Source: Hyphomonadaceae bacterium (GTDB taxonomy: Bacteria; Pseudomonadota; Alphaproteobacteria; Caulobacterales; Aquidulcibacteraceae). Taken from it: 27,986 nucleotides of DNA. Where the stretch lies: positions 1 to 27,986 of the forward strand of contig JAEUMU010000235.1 of the NCBI GenBank assembly GCA_016791325.1, in the 5' to 3' direction. The translations under genes and the position numbers were made by a program. Positions 14,011 through 21,722 of the stretch are shown here, piece by piece. Position 1 is the first letter of the stretch. Each line of letters starts with the position of its first letter. Under the pieces are notes generated by a model. The model saw only the letters and a program-made list of their open reading frames with translations. It was not told the origin of the DNA and ran no database searches.

Positions 14011-16827
14011 CTAGAAGCGCGCGTTCAGGCCGACGAAGTAAGAGCGCCCAATGACGTCAAACAGCGCCGGGTAGGTGTTGGTGCCGGTCACGATGGCGTA
14101 AGGGGGCTGCTCGTCGGCGATGTTGTTCACGCCGAACGTGAGCGAGTAGGTGTCGCCCGCGAAGCGAATGCGTGCGTCATGCAGCGCGTAATCCGGCGTG
14201 CCGTTATAGCCGAGCGCGTTAGGATTGCTGCAGAATGCGCCCGCGGTGGTACGCGGCGTTGCGCAGTTGGGATCATAAAGGCTCGACTGAAAGCGCGACT
14301 GCCAGGACAACGTCCAAGGGCCGACCGCATAATCAATGTCGAGCACCGAACGCCATTCCGGATAACCGCTGCCGCCGTTGATGTTGCCATCGAGGTATCC
14401 GGGCGCATCGAACCCCGCGCCGAGAAAGATGCCGCCATCAGCTTCCAGGAGGAAAGAGTTGCGCGAAGCGATGCGCAGGTCTCCAGGCCCGACATTGGCG
14501 AAGTCGAGCATCAGCGTGAAGTCGATTCCCGCGGTCATTGATGTGGTGGCAGCGTTGACTCGAATGGAGCTGAGGTTGGTGGGCACGCCCGCGGCGGTGC
14601 GTGCGCCGAGTGTTTCGCACGCTCCGCCCGGCGCAAGCGCTGATGCCGGCTGGGTGCGGTAGCAATTGTTCAGCCGCGCTTGCAGCCCTTGAGCCACGAC
14701 AGCGGCATCAAGTTCAATGTGCCAGTAGTCGGCGGTCAGCGTCAGGGGCGTGAAGAAGCTCGGCTGATAGACAAAGCCGAATGTGTAGGTCTCGCCTTCT
14801 TCAGGCTGCAGGTTGGGGTTTCCGCCCGCGAGCACGCGCAATTGCGCCGCCGGCTGCACGTAGTCGAGCGGCACGCCAACTGCAGCGCAATTCGCCGCCG
14901 CTGCCGTATCGAGATAAGCGCCCGTGGAAACGCCCGATCCGGGAGAGCCGGTGGTGCAGGGGTCGGTGAGCCCATTGAATGATTGGACGCCGATCGAATA
15001 CAGCTCGGTCACGTTTGGTGCGCGGAAAGAGGCGCCCATGTTTGCGCGCACGCGCAGATCCGACCATGGCGCCCAGACGAACCCAACCTTCCACGTCTCA
15101 GCGCTGCCGAAGTTAGAAAAGTCGGAGCGCCGCCCTTGCAGGTTCAGAGAGAGCTCTTGCGCAAGCGGCGCGCCGCGCAGCAGCGGGATGTCGATTTCGC
15201 CGAAGAACTCCAGCACGTCGAACGTGCCTTCCGTATGAAACGTTGCGTTTGCGACGGACTCACCGCTTGTCGTGACCGAGTCGGGCGTCGCATTGCCGTA
15301 CTCCTCGCGATATTCAACACCGGCAGCGAACGCGACATCGCCAGCCGGCAACGTCATGATGGGGCCGCTGATGCTGGCTTGCACCGTATCGGTGATGAAG
15401 CGCGAGTTGGTCGACTGTATGTAGAACACGTAGTTGTACTGCGCCGCCGTGAACGGCGTAGCGTTGCTAAACAGATCGCGAATGTTCGCCACCGGCCCAA
15501 TCGAAGGCGATGAGCAGACAGGATCTGCGTAGCAATCGTCCGGATTGAGAATGCGCGAAAGGCGCGACACATTAGGGAGGACGGAAGTTTGCGAGTTTGT
15601 GTTCACCTCAGAGTGAGTGGCGGTGACATCCCAACGATAATTGGTCGCGATCTCGCCGCTCAGTCCGGTGGAGATCCAGATTTGCCCTGCCTGGACGCTG
15701 TTGTGGCGTTCGCCGTAAGCTACTGGGCGCCAGGTTAGCGAGAGATTCTCGCCATAAGGATTCGCCGCGCTTGGGCGGATGACGAGGCCGGCGAGGAATG
15801 GGCCTGTTGGTGAGTTCGCCTGGATCGGGTTGGCGGCTAGGCTGAATTCGCTATAGCGCGAGCCGTAGATCGCCGCGCCGTGCCAATCAATATGATCTGT
15901 GATCTCGTAATTGGCGCTCAGAGCGATGTTGTAGCCTTCCATCGCTTGCACTACGTCTTGGTTCAGCGCGTAATTGTAACGCGCGGTGCTCGCGGCGCCG
16001 AGCGAGCCGCCATAGTTGCCGAACGCTTCGACGAGCGTGCCGTTGAGGCGGCGCAATTGGGGCCCGCCGATGCTCGATCCTATGCTCGCGAACGGGTTGG
16101 CGTTGGCGCCGGCGCCGAGGGGATTCGCGCCCCAGTCACGGCTGGATTGCTCGATGGCGTCGCGGTTGATGTACTCCATCGCGATCGTGACATTGCCGCG
16201 GTCGTTCGAGGCGCCGGCCATCATGCCGATGCGCATCTGCTCTCCGTCGCCACGCTCGGAAATGCCGTAAAGGCCAGAAATGTCGAGGCCGTCGTAGTTG
16301 TCGCGCAGAATGAAGTTTACAACGCCCGCGACTGCGTCCGCGCCGTAAGCGGTTGAGGCGCCGTCGCGCAGAATTTCCACGCGTTGAATCATGCTGGCTG
16401 GCAGAAGACCCAAATCCTGCCCGCCATTCTGCAGCGTATCGGTGAACAACGAATAGCGCTGCCCGTTGATCAGAACAAGTGTGCGAGCAGGGCCAAGATT
16501 GCGCAGGTCGACCGTTTGCGCGCCACCTCCTGATAGAATGTTCGATTGTCCGACGCCGCCGCCCGAAACAGCAGGATCGCGGCGCAAGATTTCGCCGAGG
16601 CCGACGATGCCGGCATTGGCGATCGCTTCAGCGTCCACCACTGTCAGTGGCAATGCTGAATTGGCGTCACTGCGCGCAATGCGGGAGCCAGTGACGACGA
16701 TGGCGTCATCCTCGCTCTGCGCGAACGCCGGTGCGGCGCCAAGCGCGGCGGTGGCGGCGATCACGGCCGCCGATGCGGTGCGAAGCAGAGGCGTGCGTGC
16801 GCCCTTGCTTTGATTGGTGTTCGACAT
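14011..16827 (-). CDS. TonB-dependent outer-membrane receptor
   Basis: A 938-residue receptor for energised uptake across the outer membrane. ATG 16827 is chosen because it follows a GGGGG stretch about ten bases upstream and begins a signal peptide: 'RTPLLRTASAAVIAATAALG' then 'APAFAQ' cleavage. The mature N-terminus 'SEDDAIVVTGSRI' contains the TonB box. The plug domain follows with 'LGEILRRDP', 'VDLRNLGPARTLVLINGQR', 'IQRVEILRDGASTAYGADA' and 'AGVVNFILRDN'. The remainder is beta-barrel ending in an aromatic C-terminus ('YFVGLNARF'). There is no N-terminal sigma-factor-interacting domain. The substrate is unknown; receptors of this subgroup take up siderophores, vitamins, oligosaccharides or peptides. 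The divergent PAS-AraC gene is the likely local regulator. Confidence 0.93.
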   Translation of the reverse strand: MSNTNQSKGARTPLLRTASAAVIAATAALGAAPAFAQSEDDAIVVTGSRIARSDANSALPLTVVDAEAIANAGIVGLGEILRRDPAVSGGGVGQSNILSGGGAQTVDLRNLGPARTLVLINGQRYSLFTDTLQNGGQDLGLLPASMIQRVEILRDGASTAYGADAVAGVVNFILRDNYDGLDISGLYGISERGDGEQMRIGMMAGASNDRGNVTIAMEYINRDAIEQSSRDWGANPLGAGANANPFASIGSSIGGPQLRRLNGTLVEAFGNYGGSLGAASTARYNYALNQDVVQAMEGYNIALSANYEITDHIDWHGAAIYGSRYSEFSLAANPIQANSPTGPFLAGLVIRPSAANPYGENLSLTWRPVAYGERHNSVQAGQIWISTGLSGEIATNYRWDVTATHSEVNTNSQTSVLPNVSRLSRILNPDDCYADPVCSSPSIGPVANIRDLFSNATPFTAAQYNYVFYIQSTNSRFITDTVQASISGPIMTLPAGDVAFAAGVEYREEYGNATPDSVTTSGESVANATFHTEGTFDVLEFFGEIDIPLLRGAPLAQELSLNLQGRRSDFSNFGSAETWKVGFVWAPWSDLRVRANMGASFRAPNVTELYSIGVQSFNGLTDPCTTGSPGSGVSTGAYLDTAAAANCAAVGVPLDYVQPAAQLRVLAGGNPNLQPEEGETYTFGFVYQPSFFTPLTLTADYWHIELDAAVVAQGLQARLNNCYRTQPASALAPGGACETLGARTAAGVPTNLSSIRVNAATTSMTAGIDFTLMLDFANVGPGDLRIASRNSFLLEADGGIFLGAGFDAPGYLDGNINGGSGYPEWRSVLDIDYAVGPWTLSWQSRFQSSLYDPNCATPRTTAGAFCSNPNALGYNGTPDYALHDARIRFAGDTYSLTFGVNNIADEQPPYAIVTGTNTYPALFDVIGRSYFVGLNARF

Positions 16828-17103
16828 GTTTGGAATTTCCCCCTTGCGAGTCGCGGCGCGCGTTGAGCGCCATGCGTGGAGGCGAACCTGCGATGCGCTG
16901 GTGGGACGGGTCTTGCGTGGGTTGCGCAGGGGTTGGCGGCGGCATGCGCCAATCTGCACAACCCGCTGCATGCTGAGTGTGGTGTGTTCTATCCGCGACA
17001 CTCGATGCGGCCTTGATGGCGTGCTCGCGATGCGGAGTGGAGCGCGCGCCGATGGGCGAATGAGCTGGGCGTTTCAGCGAGCGGGCTCTTGTCGTTGCAG
17101 CGG

Positions 17104-17916
17104 ATGCTGGCGACGCTTTTGCGCATGCTTGCTCGTGTCGAACCGGGGCCGCCTTCGCTTTACCATCTGCCGCTTGCTGCAGTGGAGGCCATGTTCCGCG
17201 GGCTGAGCGACGTCGCGTTCTACGTTAAGGATCGGGAGCTGCGGTTCGTCGCTGGCAACGATACCATGCGCGAAATCTGCGGGGAGACGCCCGATACCGC
17301 CTTTGTCGGCGCGCGATCGCGTGATTTCTTCTCCAACGTAACCCATCGCTGCCATGAAAGCGCCGACCGTGCGGTGTTGGTGTCAGAGGCCGAAAGCGCC
17401 GAGACGCTGCATCTAACTGTTCGCCTTAGCGGCGAGGCGATTTGGCTGCGGTGCCGGCGATGGCCTTGGCGCGATGAACGCAGCGTGCGCGGGGTAGTGT
17501 GTGTGGGCCATCTGCTTAACACGCCTGAGCGGCAAACGCTGGCGCATGTTCGCGTCGCCACCGCGATTGACCATATCGAGTCGCGTCTTGGTGAGAACTA
17601 CAAGGTTAGTGACTTGGCGGACCTCGTCGGGGTCTCTGTCTCCCAGCTCGACCGCGACTTCGCGGCGTTGCTGGGCGTTCCACCCCGCGCCTACATCACC
17701 AAGGTCCGGCTGGAGACGGCTGCGGAGCTGCTGCAGACAGACAGCCCGATTGTCGAAATTGCTCACGCTTGCGGATATTCGGATCAAAGCGCTTTCACGC
17801 GCCATTTTCGGCGCGCGATGGGTCAATCTCCCTCGCAGTATCGGCGCAGCGCCGCCGCTGCGTCGCGCGCGCGCCTGCGCCCGGCAAGGGTTACCGCACT
17901 GTTCGGCGCGTCTTAG
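17104..17916 (+). CDS. AraC-family transcriptional regulator with N-terminal PAS domain
   Basis: About 270 residues. The N-terminal half looks like a PAS sensor: 'FRGLSDVAFYVKDRELRFVAGN' spacing, a short helix region and 'RGVVCVGHLL' as the last strand. The C-terminal ~100 residues are two AraC helix-turn-helix motifs: 'YKVSDLADLVGVSVSQLDRD' and 'SPIVEIAHACGYSDQSAFTR', followed by 'HFRRAMGQSPSQYRR'. The start is uncertain: ATG 17104 is used, TTG 17089 is possible, and the frame is closed by a stop at 17014. None has a clear Shine-Dalgarno. It diverges from the TonB-dependent receptor across about 276 bases, the common arrangement for an uptake regulator responding to a ligand or redox state. 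The specific signal is unknown. Confidence 0.87.
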   Translation: MLATLLRMLARVEPGPPSLYHLPLAAVEAMFRGLSDVAFYVKDRELRFVAGNDTMREICGETPDTAFVGARSRDFFSNVTHRCHESADRAVLVSEAESAETLHLTVRLSGEAIWLRCRRWPWRDERSVRGVVCVGHLLNTPERQTLAHVRVATAIDHIESRLGENYKVSDLADLVGVSVSQLDRDFAALLGVPPRAYITKVRLETAAELLQTDSPIVEIAHACGYSDQSAFTRHFRRAMGQSPSQYRRSAAAASRARLRPARVTALFGAS

Positions 17917-18061
17917 AGGCGAACTGGCGATACAATAGGGCCTTCTGGCGATTTGGCGGTTGATCGGCGCCGGCGCCTGACCGATGCCAAGCCAAGCGAT
18001 TGCGCGGTTTCGCGCCCGCGGGCGGTGCGCTAGGTGGTGTGCCTTAATCGGCGGATCGAAT

Positions 18062-19135
18062 ATGGCGGCAACCCACGGCGTGCTGCGTGAGCAGAGTTTC
18101 GATAGCCACGAGCGCGCCCAATACCGCCGGGCCGTGCTGGCGCTGACCATCGGCATGTGGACGTTCCACTTTCTGCTGCTCACATGGCGCGCCTGGCTTG
18201 CTGATTTTCCGGTGTTGATCGACCTTTTGATCAACCGAGTGCTCTGGACCGTCAGCGGCGTGGTCATCTGTGTCGGTCTGTTCTTCATTCTGGAACAAAT
18301 GCGATTCGGCCGCTTCTGGCTGCAGGTGCTCATCACGCATGTTCTGGTGTTCGCCGCCGGCGTGATCTACGCGGCGGTTCGCGTTTTCATCTACGAGCCT
18401 GCGGATTGGACGGCTTCGAAAATTCTAGACGTGGCCACGTATTGGCTATGGTTCTTTCTGGCCTGGACGTGGACAATTCTGGCGCTGAGCTACCGGATGC
18501 GCGTCTCGCGCGAGGAGGCGAGGCGGTTGCAAGCCGAGAGCCTCGCCCACCAGGCCAAACTGCAGGCGCTGCGCTATCAACTGAACCCGCATTTCCTCTT
18601 CAACACGCTGAACTCTATTGCCGCCCTGATGCTCGATCGCAGGATCGAGGACGCTGAACTGATGTTGCGAAAGCTCTCAGATTTTCTGCGCAGCGGACTG
18701 ACAGCTGATCCGCTCGCCGATACGCCGCTGAAGGACGAATTGGCGCAGCAGGAAACCTATCTCGATATTGAACGCGTGCGCTTTCCTGGGCGCATTCGCC
18801 TTGAACTCAATGTGCCCGATGCGTTGCAGACGGCGGTGACGCCAGGCTTTATTCTCCAACCGCTGATCGAGAACTCGGTAAAGTATGCGGTCGCCGCCTC
18901 GAGCGACCCTGTAACGATCTCGATCTCCGCGCGGGCCGAGCACGGCAAGCTCATCGTTTCGGTTGCTGATGATGGCGCAGTCGAAGGCGATGCGGCGGGC
19001 ATGGGCGTGGGTTTGGAGAATGTGGCGCGCCGCCTCGGCGGAAGGTTTGGCGAGGCGGCTGAAGTGAGATCGCAACGGCGTGATCCGCAGGGCTTCGAGA
19101 CGCGACTTTCCTGGCCCCTCAGGTTCGCGACATGA
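18062..19135 (+). CDS. LytS-type membrane sensor histidine kinase
   Basis: A 357-residue kinase with four predicted membrane helices in the first ~145 residues (about 23-46, 55-78, 84-111, 122-146) and no large external loop. The cytoplasmic part is the His_kinase (PF06580) type: 'LRYQLNPHFLFNTLNSIAAL' contains the phospho-accepting His at about residue 177, followed by an ATPase domain with 'PLIENSVKYAV' (N box) and 'GMGVGLENVARRL' (G box). ATG 18062 begins 'MAATHGVLREQSF'; in-frame upstream codons are less likely. It overlaps the response regulator by four bases (ATGA), so the two form one system. The signal is unknown. Confidence 0.92.
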   Translation: MAATHGVLREQSFDSHERAQYRRAVLALTIGMWTFHFLLLTWRAWLADFPVLIDLLINRVLWTVSGVVICVGLFFILEQMRFGRFWLQVLITHVLVFAAGVIYAAVRVFIYEPADWTASKILDVATYWLWFFLAWTWTILALSYRMRVSREEARRLQAESLAHQAKLQALRYQLNPHFLFNTLNSIAALMLDRRIEDAELMLRKLSDFLRSGLTADPLADTPLKDELAQQETYLDIERVRFPGRIRLELNVPDALQTAVTPGFILQPLIENSVKYAVAASSDPVTISISARAEHGKLIVSVADDGAVEGDAAGMGVGLENVARRLGGRFGEAAEVRSQRRDPQGFETRLSWPLRFAT

Positions 19136-19947
19136 CGCTGCGCGTGCTCATTGCCGATGACGAGCCTTTGGCCTTGCGGCGCATCACCATCGCCTTGGAA
19201 CGTGCGCCGGACGTGGAAGTGGTTGGCACGGCAAAAAATGGCGTCGAGGCGGTGGCCATGATCCGCCAGCTGAAGCCCGATGTGGTGCTGCTAGACATCG
19301 ATATGCCGCATCTGGACGGCATGGCCGTCGCTGAGGCGATCGCCGGCGCCAACGCGCCTTCCATAATCTTCATCACGGCGCATGAGAGCTTCGCCTTGCC
19401 GGCGTTTGACCGTGGGGCCGTCGATTATCTGCTGAAGCCGCTGGACGAAGATCGCCTGCACCGGGCGTTGGAGCGCAGCCGCGGCGCAGTCGGCGCGCGC
19501 GGCGCGCAGGGGCGTATTGCAGAGCTGAAGGCGCTGGTGGCGGCGTTGCGCGCCCGCACCAAGCCGGATCAGGCAGACGAAGATTTCTGGGTAAGCCGCC
19601 GCCAAGAGCTGATCCGCGTGCGCCTCGCTGACGTGCTTTGGATTAGCGTCGATGGCGATTATGCAATTCTGCACACGAAGGATGGTGCATTCCTTGTGCA
19701 TGAGAGCCTGCGCAGCATTGAGGCGCGCCTCGATCCGGCGGTGTTTTTGCGGGTGCACCGCAGCGCCATTGTGCGCCGGTCCGCGATTGAAGCGGTGGAG
19801 CGCATGCCCATGGGAGGGTTGCAGCTACGCCTTGCGCTAGGCGCAGTGGTACGCGTGAGCAAACCCTACCGGCGCGCCGTCTCAGACTACGCAAAGGGTA
19901 GCGCCGAAGGCGAACGCGCCGATGCCGGACTTGACGACGATCGCTGA
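19132..19947 (+). CDS. LytTR-family response regulator
   Basis: A 271-residue regulator. Receiver domain: acidic pair in 'LIADDEPLALRR', phospho-accepting Asp at about residue 55 in 'VVLLDIDMPHLDG', Thr/Ala switch in 'IIFITAHESFAL', and Lys at about 107 in 'DYLLKPLDE'. A linker leads to a C-terminal LytTR DNA-binding domain from about 150, with 'ADVLWISVDGDYAILHT' and 'FLRVHRSAIVRRSAIEAV'. LytTR regulators bind direct repeats upstream of target promoters and typically control exoproduct, competence or cell-wall functions. Start overlaps the kinase stop. It is the last normal chromosomal gene before the toxin-remnant region. Confidence 0.92.
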   Translation: MTLRVLIADDEPLALRRITIALERAPDVEVVGTAKNGVEAVAMIRQLKPDVVLLDIDMPHLDGMAVAEAIAGANAPSIIFITAHESFALPAFDRGAVDYLLKPLDEDRLHRALERSRGAVGARGAQGRIAELKALVAALRARTKPDQADEDFWVSRRQELIRVRLADVLWISVDGDYAILHTKDGAFLVHESLRSIEARLDPAVFLRVHRSAIVRRSAIEAVERMPMGGLQLRLALGAVVRVSKPYRRAVSDYAKGSAEGERADAGLDDDR

Positions 19948-19988
19948 CCTAAAATCGCGCTATTGCGCATGCGCTCCAGGATGAGTGA

Positions 19989-20378
19989 TCGTACGGCGCG
20001 CCCGGCCAGCGCATCGAAACCGCCGACGATCGCGGCCTCAGCATTATCGACATCGCCCGCACCGACCGCGTCGAGCGCACCTACAACCTCACCGTCTCAG
20101 GCCCGCACACCTTCCTGGTGGGCGAAGACGGCGCGGTGGTGCATAATTGCCTCAAGTTTCTGCACACAGCACGCACGCACCTGACTGACCGAGTTGCGGC
20201 GGCGAGTCTGCGATACTGGGAAGGGAGGTCCACAGACGCGATTGTCAGATCCTTTGCTCGGGATCCTCTTATCGTGCGCACCTCGGACAACATGATAATG
20301 AATGGCAACACCAGGGCTCTTGTGCTGCAACAGCGAGGCTATGACATTTCGACCTTGCCAAGGACACCATACCCATGA
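19989..20378 (+). pseudogene. Hint-domain tail joined to toxin tip A (ParB/sulfiredoxin-like?), lacking its N-terminus
   Basis: The frame is closed by TGA at 19986 and then open to TGA 20376-20378, with no credible start codon. The first ~50 codons are the end of a Hint (intein-type, autoprocessing) domain: 'GQRIETADD', 'DIARTDRVERTYNLTV' and 'HTFLVGEDGAVVHN', the last being the cleavage boundary. The following ~75 residues are a distinct tip containing 'DPLIVRTSDNMIMNGNTRAL' and 'LPRTPYP'. The NGNTR motif recalls ParB/sulfiredoxin-fold toxin domains, but this is a weak, by-eye match. In the polymorphic toxin families this arrangement sits at the C-terminus of a large secreted Rhs or adhesin protein, and that main body is absent here. 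It is followed by an overlapping small gene, its likely immunity partner. Confidence 0.78.
19997..20148 (+). repeat. Hint-tail direct repeat, copy A
   Basis: This 152-base stretch matches 20774-20925 at roughly nine bases in ten, with no gaps. It encodes the C-terminal part of the Hint domain and stops at the codons for the cleavage boundary 'VVHN', after which the two loci diverge completely. This is the expected recombination surface for swapping toxin tips. Confidence 0.9.
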
Positions 20379-20653
20379 GCGATTTAGTTGCTTGGTATTG
20401 CGGTTTGAATCAGGATGAACAGCTGCGAGCTAATTTGAGCGCTGCTTACTGGATAACGCTCGCGGCAAGAGAACCAGAACGCGATCTCGAGGCTCTGAGG
20501 CGGCTCAACGAGTTGCAACACAAAATAATCGAACAATCCACCAAGCTACTCAGTCGTGATCCTGATAGGTATCCCGACCAATTCTTCGCTGAGATGGTGA
20601 TCGAGGGGCTGGAGCAAGCCGCCTTAGACGCTTCGCGCGCTTTCGCCGCGTAG
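20375..20653 (+). CDS. Candidate immunity protein A
   Basis: A 92-residue, mainly helical cytoplasmic-looking protein with no signal peptide ('MSDLVAWYCGLNQDEQLRAN' at its N-terminus). Its ATG overlaps the toxin A stop as ATGA. I do not recognise the family. Position directly after a toxin tip, small size and net acidic helices are the usual signs of an immunity gene that neutralises the adjacent toxin. Base composition is visibly poorer in GC than the flanking chromosomal genes, suggesting transfer. Its last codons run into the beginning of the second Hint fragment, so its natural C-terminus may have been altered at the junction. Confidence 0.68.
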   Translation: MSDLVAWYCGLNQDEQLRANLSAAYWITLAAREPERDLEALRRLNELQHKIIEQSTKLLSRDPDRYPDQFFAEMVIEGLEQAALDASRAFAA

Positions 20654-20658
20654 TCAGC

Positions 20659-21194
20659 GCTGAATACGCGCGGACCGGCAAAACCGAAGCGCTCCACGTC
20701 ACCGACGACCATCCCTGGTACGTCGAGGGCGCGGCTGGGAATGGCGGCGGCTGGGTCCCGAGACGCAACACTTGCGCCCCGGTCAGCGCATCGAAACGGC
20801 GGACGATCTTGGCCTGCTCATCCTCGACATCGCCCGCACCGACCGCGTCGAGCGCACCTACAATCTCACCGTCTCCGGCCCGCATACCTTCCTGGTGGGC
20901 GAAGACGGCGCGGTGGTGCATAATTTCTGCACCAAACTCGGCGTCAGAATTACAGGATTTGTGAGGCATGGCATTAACCGTGCGATAGGCGATGGCGGAA
21001 GGCGAGCGGGAGTGAGCACACGAGCTTGGCGAGACGCGCTGGCGAACCCAAGGTCAGTGACTTCGGGCGTAGATGCAGCCGGACGACCGTTTCAGGTTTA
21101 CACCGGTCACAGTGCGCGTGTCGTAATCAATCCGCAGACCGGGCAGATAGCGTCCATGAACCCGCTCGGCCGCGCAGGAGTGCGTGGGCCATGA
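20659..21194 (+). pseudogene. Frameshifted Hint domain joined to toxin tip B (BECR/colicin E5-like?)
   Basis: The first part (20659 to about 20755) encodes the middle of a Hint domain in one frame: 'RTGKTEALHVTDDHPWYVEG' and 'GGGWVP'. The protein continues in another frame from about 20760, 'HLRPGQRIETADD', consistent with loss of one base (or gain of two) near 20756-20762. From there it is open to TGA 21192-21194. After 'VVHN' comes a ~90-residue tip with 'RHGINRAIGDGG', 'VSTRAWRDALANP', 'DAAGRPFQVYTGHSARVV' and 'INPQTGQIASMNP'. The Arg/His-rich start and the 'Y.G..ARVVINP.TG' end recall BECR-fold ribonucleases such as colicin E5 or RelE-like toxin domains; this is inference. A TTG at 20772 could still allow expression of the tip without secretion. 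Confidence 0.75.
20774..20925 (+). repeat. Hint-tail direct repeat, copy B
   Basis: Second copy of the 152-base Hint-tail repeat seen at 19997-20148. Identity is highest in the last 100 bases, where only about three positions differ. Copy B retains extra Hint sequence upstream that copy A has lost. Confidence 0.9.
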
Positions 21195-21502
21195 CACGAA
21201 CGACCACGATTACATTGACCGAACAGGAGAAGCGTTACCTCATGGAAGCCGCCTTCTTGCCTACTCAGCTCTCCGATATCGTGATTGCCCACCTCCAAAA
21301 CTCAAGAAGAACGGCGATAGGGCTAACGTCGGCGCAAGCGGAAGAGTTTCGGGCAGCGTTTACCGAGCGACTAGCTCAGGGTGGCTTCGATGGGCAGTAT
21401 TCGTTAACCTCTGAGGGAGTTCTGCTCGAGCGTCTTATCGATAAGTTCTTTGTCGAATCAATTGGCGCTGCTCGACGCCGGCGGGGAGCAAACTGTCTTT
21501 GA
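21191..21502 (+). CDS. Candidate immunity protein B
   Basis: A 103-residue protein starting 'MTRTTTITLTEQEKRYLMEA', whose ATG overlaps the toxin B stop (ATGA). It is not a family I can name. Predicted fold is mixed helix with no signal peptide or membrane segment. Context makes it the probable partner of toxin tip B. The last ~13 residues ('GAARRRRGANCL') are basic and out of character. They coincide with the start of Rhs-like sequence, so the true C-terminus was probably near 'LLERLIDKFF' and has been fused to foreign sequence by recombination. GC content is lower than that of surrounding genes. Confidence 0.65.
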   Translation: MTRTTTITLTEQEKRYLMEAAFLPTQLSDIVIAHLQNSRRTAIGLTSAQAEEFRAAFTERLAQGGFDGQYSLTSEGVLLERLIDKFFVESIGAARRRRGANCL

Positions 21503-21523
21503 GCGCTCCAAATGGACGACCAG

Positions 21524-21539
21524 GAAGGGTGACACACAC
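21524..21539 (+). repeat. 16-bp direct repeat GAAGGGTGACACACAC, left copy
   Basis: Identical to 21654-21669, 130 bases away. The two copies bracket the Rhs-like scrap, and sequence outside them is unrelated. Possible recombination or insertion footprint; no inverted terminal repeats were seen. Confidence 0.8.
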
Positions 21540-21656
21540 GTTTTTCCACGCCCGCCCTGCGTTCAGGTGCTCTCGCGCAACGGGCTCAACCAATACACCA
21601 CCGCCGCCGGCGCTAGCATCACCCACGACACGCTCGGCAACATCGCCGCCATAGAA
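21540..21656 (+). pseudogene. Rhs/YD-repeat fragment
   Basis: In the frame that runs to TGA 21660-21662, residues 'LSRNGLNQYTTAAGASITHD' and then 'TLGNIAAI' match the Rhs core repeat pattern (N.LNQY......D..GN). Only about 30 residues are recognisable, and both ends fall at the 16-bp direct repeats. It is a relic of an Rhs protein, in keeping with the Hint/toxin fragments beside it. Confidence 0.6.
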
Positions 21657-21669
21657 GGGTGACACACAC
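21654..21669 (+). repeat. 16-bp direct repeat GAAGGGTGACACACAC, right copy
   Basis: Right copy of the repeat at 21524-21539; it also supplies the stop codon that ends the Rhs fragment. Confidence 0.8.
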
Positions 21670-21722
21670 TCATTACGCGCAGCCGGGCACGCAAGATTAC
21701 GCGATGAATCGCTTGAAGTGAT

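Noticed and set aside
16828..17103. Cobalamin riboswitch, Fur box or regulator operator between the receptor and AraC genes
   Set aside because: No convincing conserved box or palindrome was seen in the intergenic region.
17940..17990. GGCGCC-rich palindromic stretch after the AraC gene as a terminator
   Set aside because: No T-run follows on either strand; likely just GC-rich sequence.
19963..20184. Open frame starting at 19963 across the first Hint repeat
   Set aside because: Wrong frame; the Hint motifs are encoded in the frame that ends at 20378.
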